From contig NZ_JBHUNX010000001.1 of assembly GCF_042685645.1 (NCBI RefSeq), forward strand, positions 4,650,001 through 4,714,000: a stretch of DNA of 64,000 nt. The letters are read 5' to 3'. Origin of the DNA: Salininema proteolyticum (GTDB lineage Bacteria > Actinomycetota > Actinomycetes > Mycobacteriales > Micromonosporaceae). The translations under genes were made by a program, and so were the position numbers. Positions 8,045 to 15,211 of this stretch are shown here, in pieces; the stretch's first letter is position 1, and each line of letters opens with the position of its first letter. Below the pieces are notes generated by a model that was given only the letters and a program-made list of their open reading frames with translations, had not been told where the DNA came from and ran no database searches.

Positions 8045-8300
8045 CGACGATTCCTCTCAACTGGGGGTAGTTTTCCAAGGCCAGGCCCAGCGCTCGGGAG
8101 AACGCTCGCCGCCATGCGTCGTAGCTCGGCCGGCCCCACTCGCCGAACCAGTGCGGGGGTCGGGCGCCGTCAAGGTCGACGCTCATCACCATGCTGCTAC
8201 TGTCCGAGGTCCAGACAACGAGCCGGTCGGGGACCGCGTTCCACTCGAACCACGTGCCGTCATGCGAGAGCTCACCGCGAGTAATCTGTGCCTGTCCCAT
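8004..8300 (-). CDS. small protein opening the imiditide operon, paralogue of 6602-6850
   Basis: 98 residues; the last 41 bases overlap the start of the precursor gene, so the genes form one operon (8300 to 6602). Core motifs VVWTSDSSSMVMSVDLDG and DAWRRAFSRALGLAL align with the protein of 6602-6850, giving a sandwich of related genes around precursor and enzyme. No Shine-Dalgarno is seen before the ATG, which lies only about 15 bases from the divergent regulator's promoter, so the message may be leaderless. No known domain. Confidence 0.6.
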   Translation of the reverse strand: MGQAQITRGELSHDGTWFEWNAVPDRLVVWTSDSSSMVMSVDLDGARPPHWFGEWGRPSYDAWRRAFSRALGLALENYPQLRGIVDGQEERPPGHGRG

Positions 8301-8365
8301 AAGAGCTATGATGAGTGGTGTACGCCTCAGTGGGCAATACTCTTCAACGTTTCAGAGGGTTTCAA
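8301..8365. promoter_or_regulatory. divergent promoter region of imiditide operon and XRE regulators
   Basis: Only 65 bases separate the leftward operon from the ATG of the XRE gene. A -10-like TATGAT lies at 8307-8312 for the rightward genes, with no good -35. AGAGGG at about 8354-8359 is the ribosome site that selects the ATG at 8366. A shared promoter this compact fits control of both units by the XRE protein. Confidence 0.4.
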
Positions 8366-9253
8366 ATGGGCTATGGGCAGCTCGTACGACGTCGTCGCCT
8401 CGACCTCGGTGTCAAACTGGAGACCGTGGCACAATTCGTGAGCCGGTCGCACCTCTCCAACTTCGAGGGCGGCCGTCGAGACCTTACCCCCGCCATCAGG
8501 GAAGCGTACGAGAGGGCAGGCGTGCCCATGCCCGGGAAGGCGAAGGATATGACCAGCTCGGACGCGTTGGAAGCGCATTACGACTTCCTCCAGTCCGCTC
8601 GCCGGCTGGACGACAAGATGGGCTCCTTCGCTGTCCTCTCGATCGGGAAGGGTCAGACCGACCTGGCCGAATCGCTCGTGAAGGAGGCACCAAAGGGGCG
8701 CGTTCTGGAGATCGCTTCGCAATGGGCGATCTTCACCGGGTGGCTGGAGATCGCCACGGGGCAACCGAACGCCGCCAGGTCCACCCTGACCAAGGCCGAG
8801 CAATGGGGCGAGGGCGACGATCTTCTACGGCGCGTCGCGATCGGCTTCGACGCCTACCGTCTCGAACAGACCGGCAAAACCGGCGACGCCCTCCACCGCC
8901 TCGAATTCGCGCAACGAATCCCGTTCCTACACCCCGCCCAACGAGCCTACGACGTGATCAGGCAGGCCCGCCTCAACGTCGCGATCGGCCAACGCCGACG
9001 CGCCCGTCAACTGCTCGACACAGTCCCGCGCCTGATTGACGCCGTCGACGGTGAGGGCCCACCCCCGGACTGCGTCTACTGGCACTCGCGAGGGTTCCTG
9101 GAGATCCAAGAGGCACGCGTCCTCGGCGAGCTTGGCGAGGGAAGCGATGCGGCGCAACTGATTCGGGCATCCCTGGCACAATTGCCAATGGAGCAGCAAG
9201 TAGCCGAATGGGCCCAGAAATACTACGACGAGGCCACCTCCTGGGAGGCGTAA
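8366..9253 (+). CDS. XRE-family regulator with TPR-like C-terminal domain (1)
   Basis: 295 residues from the ATG at 8366, supported by AGAGGG seven bases upstream; a longer reading from 8315 would start inside the promoter. Residues 3-55 are a helix-turn-helix of the Cro/CI type (LVRRRRLDLGVKLETVAQFV then SHLSNFEGGRR). The rest is helical repeats of TPR type, common in actinobacterial sensors that bind small peptides. The stop overlaps the next regulator's ATG (TAATG). It is divergent from the imiditide operon and most likely controls it. Confidence 0.75.
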   Translation: MGYGQLVRRRRLDLGVKLETVAQFVSRSHLSNFEGGRRDLTPAIREAYERAGVPMPGKAKDMTSSDALEAHYDFLQSARRLDDKMGSFAVLSIGKGQTDLAESLVKEAPKGRVLEIASQWAIFTGWLEIATGQPNAARSTLTKAEQWGEGDDLLRRVAIGFDAYRLEQTGKTGDALHRLEFAQRIPFLHPAQRAYDVIRQARLNVAIGQRRRARQLLDTVPRLIDAVDGEGPPPDCVYWHSRGFLEIQEARVLGELGEGSDAAQLIRASLAQLPMEQQVAEWAQKYYDEATSWEA

Positions 9254-10332
9254 TGGCAGGCAACCCCGAGCTAGGCGAGCAACTCCGAGCCACTCGCAAC
9301 GAAGCCGCACTCACTCAGGCCGACATGGCCAAACGAACGGGCTACTCCGTCACGCACGTGACCAACATGGAATGCGGACGACGGTCGATCCCCGACGACG
9401 TACTGTTGGCCTACGAGGAAGCCCACAGGGAGAGGACTGACATGCGCCGACGAACTGTCGCCCTCGGGGGCGCCGCTATGCTCATAGCACCCGAAGCCGC
9501 CTCGCGGATCCTGACTCGTGGCTTCGACGCCCTCCTCGGATCAACCCCCGACAACGACGACTGGAACGAACACCTCTACCGCCTCGGCGAGGACTACATG
9601 ACCTCCGGCGCCTCCGTCGTCCAATCCACCTTGGCCGCCGACCTCTCCGTTCTCCAGCACGCCGTCGACGCCCCCGAAATGTGGGCGGTCGTGGCGAAGG
9701 AGCTCGTCGTCTTCGGGAAAACCACCAAAGGGCCGGCGGACGCGATCCGCTGGTATCGCAAGGCCGCCGTGGCCGCGAAACGGTCGGGCGACCGCGACAC
9801 CCAAATATGGGTGGCCGGACGCGCCGCCCTCGCGCTCGGCTACGAAGGCGCCGCAACCCCCACAGCATTGACCTTCGCGCGCCAAGCCATCGAACTATCC
9901 AACGGCGCCCCGTCCGCAGGTCTCCTGAACGCCCTCATGGGATACACACACGCGCTCGCGACGTCGGGGCACCACCGGGAAGCACGCGAGGCGTGGGACG
10001 AAACCCAGCGGGTCTATGACGCCGTGTCGCCGACAGACGAGATCACCGACTTCAACTATCCGTGGTGGCGGTTCGCCGTCGTGGGGAGTCTGTTGCACGC
10101 TCGTCTCGGTGACCCGAAGGCGGAGCAGTGGCAAGGGGAGATCGCGGCGCACCGGCCGGCGAACATGGTCCGGTTCGAAACGCACGCGGAGCTCCACAAG
10201 GCGTTGATGATCGCCAAGGGCGGCGACAAGGAGGGCGGTCTCACCTACGGTAAGACGGCCCTGGAGGCGCTCCCGGAAGACAAGCGGAGCCAATCGCTGT
10301 ATCTCATGCTCGACGAAATCCGGGGAGTCTAG
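9253..10332 (+). CDS. XRE-family regulator with TPR-like C-terminal domain (2)
   Basis: 359 residues from the ATG at 9253, which shares the final A of the previous stop codon. Residues 5-60 are an HTH_3 domain (LGEQLRATRNEAALTQADMA then VTHVTNMECGRRSIP). Next comes an odd hydrophobic segment headed by arginines (MRRRTVALGGAAMLIAPEA, about 65-83), reminiscent of a Tat motif but internal. The remainder is TPR-like helices (WAVVAKELVVFGKTTKGPADAIRWYRKAA is split here only by length). It is the second paralogous regulator of the pair and the last gene before the attachment site. Confidence 0.75.
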   Translation: MAGNPELGEQLRATRNEAALTQADMAKRTGYSVTHVTNMECGRRSIPDDVLLAYEEAHRERTDMRRRTVALGGAAMLIAPEAASRILTRGFDALLGSTPDNDDWNEHLYRLGEDYMTSGASVVQSTLAADLSVLQHAVDAPEMWAVVAKELVVFGKTTKGPADAIRWYRKAAVAAKRSGDRDTQIWVAGRAALALGYEGAATPTALTFARQAIELSNGAPSAGLLNALMGYTHALATSGHHREAREAWDETQRVYDAVSPTDEITDFNYPWWRFAVVGSLLHARLGDPKAEQWQGEIAAHRPANMVRFETHAELHKALMIAKGGDKEGGLTYGKTALEALPEDKRSQSLYLMLDEIRGV

Positions 10333-10539
10333 TGGCAGCAGCCATGATAAGCCTATCTACCGCACGATTCCATGTGGTGCAAATCTCGTTATTTTGAGAC
10401 CGGATATGGACTGCGGGGCTCCAGGCGGCAGTAAATGAGGTTCGCGCAGCCAGATGTCGACCTCGAAAGCATGGGGACAATTCCCCACTATATCCCCACT
10501 GCAATCGATTATGGACTAATTTTCTGGTGTTGACCTGGG
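10333..10539. other. attachment-region spacer
   Basis: About 200 bases without a credible gene between the last prophage gene and the tRNA fragment. The octamer GATTATGG occurs here (10507-10514) and again inside the tRNA-like segment (10563-10570), possibly integrase arm sites. Confidence 0.4.
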
Positions 10540-10590
10540 GCGCGAGGTGAGAATTTTCCATTGATTATGGGTTCAACTCCCACCTCGCGC
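10540..10590 (+). other. tRNA 3' fragment, probable attR (tRNA-Leu target likely)
   Basis: Bases 10569-10590 read as a tRNA T-arm (GGG TTCAACT CCC) plus the 3' acceptor strand CTCGCGC with discriminator A. An acceptor of GCGCGAG/CTCGCGC with A73 is typical of tRNA-Leu. A complementary GCGCGAGGTG lies at 10540-10549, making a 10-bp stem around a 31-base loop, but no D-arm, anticodon or variable arm fits. This is the pattern left when a phage integrates into a tRNA 3' end. The native tRNA terminator follows directly. Confidence 0.65.
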
Positions 10591-10601
10591 ACAGAGTGAG
10601 A

Positions 10602-10631
10602 AGACCAGGTCTAAACGACCTGGTCTTTTTT
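10602..10631 (+). terminator. native terminator of the disrupted tRNA locus
   Basis: AGACCAGGTC at 10602-10611 pairs with GACCTGGTCT at 10617-10626 and is followed by six T. It sits 11 bases after the tRNA 3' end, as expected for a tRNA gene's own terminator. Confidence 0.8.
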
Positions 10632-11013
10632 CATGTCCTGGAGTCCAGTATGAAGTCCTCGTCCAGGTCCAGCGGGACGCCGTCAGAGGTCGACAACGTC
10701 AACGATTCGCACAATGCCTGGGCCAGGATCAATCTGTCGAACGGGTCGTGGCGATTCAGCCGGGGGAATATCCTCAATTCTTCGGCATGCTCGGCTTGGA
10801 TCGGGAGAACGCGCATGCCGTTGTCGACGAGCTCGTCTGCCAGGTGGTGCGGAAGAATGATCTTCCCAGTGTCGACTTGATCGTCAATTCCCAGACGGTG
10901 GCGGTCGACACGTAGGCGATCGGAGTTTCGGCCACCAGATTCCTGGGCGTCCCGCCCGACTTCTTGTCGGCGGTCGTCACTCAGACGGCGGTCTGGCTAT
11001 CAAGTATCGGCAC
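10631..11013 (-). pseudogene. decayed PIN-domain (VapC-type) toxin
   Basis: A PIN-domain protein is readable in two frames. It begins at a GTG at 11013 (VPILDSQTAV, with the first catalytic Asp), meets an in-frame TGA where PIN proteins often have Trp, continues as YVSTATVWELTIKSTLG, and loses one base near 10840 in GGGAAG. It then resumes as KIILPHHLADELVDNG, HAEELRIF and RHDPFDRLILAQA to the stop at 10631. HDPFDRLLIAQA is the signature of this VapC subfamily. One nonsense codon and one frameshift make it non-functional. No antitoxin gene is visible upstream. Confidence 0.75.
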
Positions 11014-11109
11014 CGTAAGGGCTTGATTCAAGCTTTCCTCACGGAATTCACAAGGGTGAGGTCCTATTCTTTCACACGTCCGACTGAACCGACGAGAAAA
11101 GGACCTCAC

Positions 11110-11511
11110 ATGAAGTTCAAGAAGACCCTGCGGACTCTGAGCACTCTCGCCGCCACCGGCGCCGCCGTTTTCGCCTTCACCTCGCCCGCTGCGGCCGCTC
11201 CCGATTACACCCTTTTCACGAGTGACGACAACCCCGGCGGCACCCTCCGCTTCTGGGACTACGGTGACCAGATGGACGTCTGCGACTCGGACGCCGACGG
11301 CTACTCGGCCGTCGGATACGTCTGGGACACGGTGACCGGCAAGCGCATCTACGCCTACCACGTCCCCGGCAACGGGAACTGCGAACGCCGCACGTACAAG
11401 GACTACAACATGGTCGAGGACCGCCTGTACAAGTTCAAGATCTGTCTGGACAACAACAACCACAGCTACTCAGACGACAAGTTCTGCAAGACGGCCTACT
11501 ACCGCGCATAG
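11110..11511 (+). CDS. small secreted protein with four cysteines
   Basis: 133 residues from the ATG at 11110 (AAAAGGACC upstream). A Sec signal peptide (MKFKKTLRTLSTLAATGAAV and cleavage after SPAAAA) leads to a mature domain of about 100 residues rich in Asp and Tyr. Four Cys (DVCDS, GNCERR, KICLDN, KFCKT) would allow two disulfides. The layout is like the 78-residue protein at 5791-6027, but the sequences differ. Possible small beta-sandwich extracellular protein; function unknown. It is a single gene. Confidence 0.7.
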   Translation: MKFKKTLRTLSTLAATGAAVFAFTSPAAAAPDYTLFTSDDNPGGTLRFWDYGDQMDVCDSDADGYSAVGYVWDTVTGKRIYAYHVPGNGNCERRTYKDYNMVEDRLYKFKICLDNNNHSYSDDKFCKTAYYRA

Positions 11512-11540
11512 TCTGCCGATCGCCACGAGGCGCCATGCCG

Positions 11541-12410
11541 TCACCAGGCGGCACGGCGCCTCTGCCGTTTCAACACGACTCGGGTGCAGTGCGCCATCGC
11601 GCGGCCAGAGCGACCTGCTCGCCTGGTTTCGGGGAGGGACCGGACACCCCTCCGGCGCCGTCTTCCTCTCGCGGGGGGCAGTTCTCCCCTCAACAGGCTC
11701 CGGTGGAGCCGGACGGTGGATTCCTGGGGGCCGGTCCCCAGCTCGTCCCGCAGAACGTCCCGCAGCCGGCGGTACTCTCCGAAGGCCTCGTTCTGGCGCC
11801 CGGAGAGGTAGAGAGCCGTCATGTACTGGCGGGACAGCCTTTCATCGAAAGGGTGGTCCTCTGTCGCGGCCACCAGTTCGGGGATGAGGCGGTGGTGCAG
11901 GCGGCGGGCCAGGAGCCCGTCGTTCTTGTCAAGCCAGAGTTCGTGGTACTCGCGGTGCAGGGACGACCTCTGGGCCCAGAACCAATGCGCGTCGATCCCT
12001 CCGAAGGGCTCCCCGCGCCAGAGCTCCAGGGCCGCTTCCGCGCTCGCGTACCGGCCGGCCGGGTCTCGGCGGGCACGGGCCGCCAGGGTGCGGAAGCGGT
12101 GCAGGTCGACCGCGTGCGGGTCTCCCGACCAGCGGTATCCCCCGCAAATCCGCTCTATCCGCGCTCCAGAGGGGGCGATCGCCGTCCGCAGGCGGGAAAC
12201 ATAGCTCTGGAGCGTCTGCGGCGCGGTGCGAGGCGTGGCGTCGTTCCAGATTCGGTGGCACATCTCCGAGTCGCCGACCCTGGCGCCGGGGTCTACCAGG
12301 AGGGCCGCCAAGACGGCCTTCTGCCTGGTGTGCCCGAGATTCGCCGGACTGCTGTCGATATCCGCCTCAATGGGTCCGAGAAGTCGGAATTCGTAGTGTT
12401 CGACCATCAC
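11541..12410 (-). CDS. SARP-family transcriptional regulator
   Basis: 289 residues with GTG-ATG tandem starts (12410 or 12407) behind AGGTGAG. Residues 5-95 form an OmpR-type winged helix (FRLLGPIEAD, LGHTRQKAVLAALLVDPG, SYVSRLRTAI) and residues 105-250 the bacterial transcriptional activation domain (VDLHRFRTLAARAR, ALELWRGEPF, YMTALYLSGRQNEAF). Such Streptomyces antibiotic regulatory proteins activate secondary-metabolism operons from direct repeats near -35. No biosynthetic cluster is adjacent, so the target is elsewhere or the gene is an orphan. The C-terminal 35 residues are a basic extension. Confidence 0.8.
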   Translation of the reverse strand: MMVEHYEFRLLGPIEADIDSSPANLGHTRQKAVLAALLVDPGARVGDSEMCHRIWNDATPRTAPQTLQSYVSRLRTAIAPSGARIERICGGYRWSGDPHAVDLHRFRTLAARARRDPAGRYASAEAALELWRGEPFGGIDAHWFWAQRSSLHREYHELWLDKNDGLLARRLHHRLIPELVAATEDHPFDERLSRQYMTALYLSGRQNEAFGEYRRLRDVLRDELGTGPQESTVRLHRSLLRGELPPARGRRRRRGVRSLPETRRAGRSGRAMAHCTRVVLKRQRRRAAW

Positions 12411-12742
12411 TGCTCACCTGTCCAGAATGGGGGTCTCACCGTCGGGACAAGGTACCAGCGGTGGCCCTCGAATCCGTTGCCGCTTACCGGAGAACGTGAA
12501 TCTGATCGAGGACTGGGACGTTGTGCCCCCGATAGGCGTCCCCCTCGGGGAAGCGCCGGCGGTGACCGGTTGCATAGGTGACTCGCGGGTCCTCTGTCAA
12601 TGGCATTCCACCTGGTCGAAATCGGGGAAGGCCGTGCGGACCCGTGCCGCGGCCGGAACGACTCGCGACTCGGATGCCGCTACGCTAAATGAGGGAAACT
12701 AGAATCGTAGAGGCACACTCCGAAAAGCACTGGGAGAAACAC
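12411..12742. other. intergenic region, SARP/bpa divergent promoters
   Basis: 332 bases between divergent genes. I see no RNA gene or repeat. TACGCTAAAT at about 12681-12690 is a possible -10 for the proteasome activator gene. Confidence 0.3.
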
Positions 12743-13405
12743 ATGGCCGACAGCACCGAGCGCCGGAACCGTGAGACCGAGGACCGGGAGGTCCGCGAGG
12801 ACCAGCACGCCGACGGGCAGTCCGACGAGTACTTGATCGTCGACGCCGAGGGCAATCCCGTCGCCGAAGCCCATGCCGAGGCCCGCGCCGAGGAGGAGGG
12901 CGAGCCGGAGGCCGCCGAGTCCGAGACCGACCCGGCCAAGCTCGTCTCGGAACCGGCCAAGGTCATGCGCGTCGGCTCCATGATCAAGCAGCTGCTCGAG
13001 GAGGTCCGCTCCGCCGACCTCGACGCCAAGGGCCGCCAGCGCCTCCGCGACATCCATCAGCGCTCCATCGCCGAGCTCGAGTCCGGGCTGGCCCCCGAGC
13101 TCCGCGACGAGCTGGAGCGCCTCTCGCTGCCCTTCAGCGCGGAGGAGACGCCCACCGAACCGGAGCTGCGCATCGCCCAGGCCCAGCTGGTCGGCTGGCT
13201 CGAAGGCCTCTTCCACGGCATCCAGGCCGCCCTGGTGGCCCAGCAGATGGCCGCGCGGCTCCAGCTGGAGCAGATGCGCACCGGCGACATGAAGGCCCTC
13301 CCGGCCGGCGCGGAGGAGGACCTCCCCCCGCAGCTGCGCGCCGTGATGGCGGAACGCCAGGCCCGCGGTGAGGATCACGACTCGCATCCCGGCCAATACC
13401 TGTGA
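12743..13405 (+). CDS. bpa: bacterial proteasome activator Bpa
   Basis: 220 residues from the ATG at 12743 (GGGAGA upstream; an 18-residue longer reading has no ribosome site). The family core runs from about residue 80 to 195 (DPAKLVSEPAKVMRVGSM, LLEEVRSADLDAKGRQRLRD, AQAQLVGWLEGLFHGIQAAL), a four-helix bundle that assembles into a dodecameric ring. The protein ends GQYL, the C-terminal HbYX-like motif that docks into 20S proteasome pockets and opens the gate in an ATP-independent way. The first 75 residues are acidic and disordered. This implies a 20S proteasome elsewhere in the genome. Confidence 0.9.
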   Translation: MADSTERRNRETEDREVREDQHADGQSDEYLIVDAEGNPVAEAHAEARAEEEGEPEAAESETDPAKLVSEPAKVMRVGSMIKQLLEEVRSADLDAKGRQRLRDIHQRSIAELESGLAPELRDELERLSLPFSAEETPTEPELRIAQAQLVGWLEGLFHGIQAALVAQQMAARLQLEQMRTGDMKALPAGAEEDLPPQLRAVMAERQARGEDHDSHPGQYL

Positions 13406-13510
13406 CCCCGGCGGGGTGTCCTAAACTCGGAACACCCAGCGGATACCCGTCCAACCCGCTCAGCCCTCCCGCTCCGTTCGGGCGAGCACTCACGGAGAGA
13501 GCCAGCCAAC

Positions 13511-14215
13511 GTGCTTTACAAGACATTGCAGTGGACCGCCGTGCCGACGATCAACCTGGTCTACCGGCCCTGGATCGACGGTAAGGAGAACATTCCCTCC
13601 TCTGGCCCCGTCATCCTCGCCGCCAACCACCTGTCGGTCGCCGACCACTACTTTCTCGGGCTGACGACCAAGCGCCACATCGCCACCATGGCCAAGATCG
13701 AGTACTTCACCGGAGCGGGTGTGAAGGGCAAGCTGGTCTCTCGGACGGTCAAGGCGCTCGGGCAGGTGGCCGTGGACCGCTCGGGCGGGCGGCGCAGCGC
13801 CGAGTCTCTGGAGCCGTCGCTCGAGGTGCTGCGCAAGGAACGGGTCTTCGCGATCTTCCCGGAGGGCACGCGCTCTCCCGACGGCCGCCTCTACCGCGGC
13901 AAAGTCGGCGTGGCGCGCCTGGCCCTCCAGTCGGGCGCCCCGGTGGTGCCGGTGGGGCTCATCGGCACCGAGAAGGTGCTCCCCATAGGGGAGTCCCGGC
14001 CGCGCGTCGCCCCCGTCGGCGTCCGGGTCGGCAAGCCGCTGGACTTCAGCCGCTTCTCCGACCAGTCGGGCGACAGGGTCGTGCTGCGCACCGTGACCGA
14101 CGAGATCATGGACTCCATCCGCCGGCTCACCGGCCAGGAGTACGTGGACAAGTACGCCAAGCGCAACGCCGGCAAGAAGTCCAAGGACAAGGACGCCGAG
14201 AAGAAGGAAGACTGA
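13511..14215 (+). CDS. plsC: 1-acyl-sn-glycerol-3-phosphate acyltransferase
   Basis: 234 residues from a GTG. The PlsC-type acyltransferase signature is intact: block I NHLSVADH (HX4D, about residues 39-45), block III FPEGTRS (about 118-124) and a conserved VPVGLIG. It transfers an acyl chain to lysophosphatidate in membrane phospholipid synthesis at the cytoplasmic face. The C-terminal 25 residues are a lysine-rich tail (NAGKKSKDKDAEKKED), which may promote membrane binding. It lies 105 bases downstream of bpa on the same strand and may have its own promoter. Confidence 0.85.
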   Translation: MLYKTLQWTAVPTINLVYRPWIDGKENIPSSGPVILAANHLSVADHYFLGLTTKRHIATMAKIEYFTGAGVKGKLVSRTVKALGQVAVDRSGGRRSAESLEPSLEVLRKERVFAIFPEGTRSPDGRLYRGKVGVARLALQSGAPVVPVGLIGTEKVLPIGESRPRVAPVGVRVGKPLDFSRFSDQSGDRVVLRTVTDEIMDSIRRLTGQEYVDKYAKRNAGKKSKDKDAEKKED

Positions 14216-14221
14216 CGGTCC

Positions 14222-15211
14222 TCAGCGGTCGGTCGGCCCCCAGCCGCTGACCGAGGGCAGGCCCTCGGACCCGGTCTCCTCGGGGCGGGTTCCCTCCGAC
14301 TCGGAGGGCTCGTCCGACGTCCCGTTCTCGGGGGAGGGGTCGGCGCTCTCTGCCTCACCGCTCGGTTCCGTGGAGGGGAACCCGTCCTCCGACATCGCCC
14401 GAATCTCCACGCCGCGAATGGTGATCGCCTGCGGCGGCATTCCCTCGTAGGTCTCGGTGGGCACGCTCGCCGCGATGGCGTCGAGCACCTGGTAGCCGTC
14501 GACGACCTGGCCTATGACGCTCAGGTTCCCGCTGGGCACGGAGTCTCCCCGGACGAGGGTGAACGCGCTTCCCGCCCGTCCCTCGTCGTCCAGGGGCAGG
14601 GCCAGCACGTCGCCCATGAGTTTCCCCGCTCCGTCCACTTCGGCCTGGTAGCGCCAGCCGGGCCCGTGGCCCTTCGGCCCGCCCGAGCCGGTCCACTCGT
14701 CCAGCGCGTCGTCCGTGAATCCCCGGCCCGGTTCGCCGCAGTCGACGACCGTCGTCGGCTGCTGCGGTGAGATCTGGACCCGGTGGCAGTCGTGGCCGTC
14801 GTAGTAGCCCTGGCCGGCCAGGGCGGAGAAGCCGGCCACGCCGCAGGGGGAGACGTTGCCGAAGAGGAGTATTTCCACGCTGCCGTAGTCGGTCTCGATG
14901 ACGGCGGTGGACCGCTCCGGGGGAATGGCGAAGTCCGGGCGCTCGGCCAGGGGCTCTTCGTCGTCGGCGTCGACCGCGCCGCACGTGCCGCTCGCGGGGA
15001 GCGCGTCGTCCGCGCCGCCTTCGTCGGAGCCGCTCATCGCGAGGTACGCGACGCCCGCTATGCCGCCGAGGGCCAGCACCAGGACCGCGATCCCGACGAC
15101 GGCGCCCTTCCAGCCGCCCGACTCCCGCTGCCACGGCGGGGTGGTGCGGAAGGGGTTCGAGGCCACGGGTTCTTCGCCGCGGCCCGCGGGGTGTTTCTCA
15201 TCGCCGCTCAT
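14222..15211 (-). CDS. membrane-anchored cyclophilin-type peptidylprolyl isomerase
   Basis: 329 residues from the ATG at 15211. A single transmembrane helix (about 38-60: VVGIAVLVLALGGIAGVAYLA) places the C-terminal domain outside the membrane. The cyclophilin-like domain (about 105-270) keeps VIETDYGSVEILLF, YYDGHDCHRVQ with the catalytic-type Arg, and SVIGQVVDGYQVLDAIA, but several active-site positions differ from canonical cyclophilins, so activity is uncertain. The last 60 residues are an acidic Ser/Glu/Pro tail. Its start overlaps the end of the MFS gene upstream by 14 bases, indicating one operon. Confidence 0.75.
   Translation of the reverse strand: MSGDEKHPAGRGEEPVASNPFRTTPPWQRESGGWKGAVVGIAVLVLALGGIAGVAYLAMSGSDEGGADDALPASGTCGAVDADDEEPLAERPDFAIPPERSTAVIETDYGSVEILLFGNVSPCGVAGFSALAGQGYYDGHDCHRVQISPQQPTTVVDCGEPGRGFTDDALDEWTGSGGPKGHGPGWRYQAEVDGAGKLMGDVLALPLDDEGRAGSAFTLVRGDSVPSGNLSVIGQVVDGYQVLDAIAASVPTETYEGMPPQAITIRGVEIRAMSEDGFPSTEPSGEAESADPSPENGTSDEPSESEGTRPEETGSEGLPSVSGWGPTDR

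Noticed and set aside
8004..8300. This 98-residue protein as the RiPP precursor
   Set aside because: It is acidic to neutral and folded-looking, and has a paralogue at the other end of the operon; the 45-residue basic peptide fits the known precursor type better.
7619..8441. Large plus-strand readings across the methyltransferase and peptide genes
   Set aside because: Compositional shadows; the minus-strand operon has ribosome sites, overlaps and family motifs.
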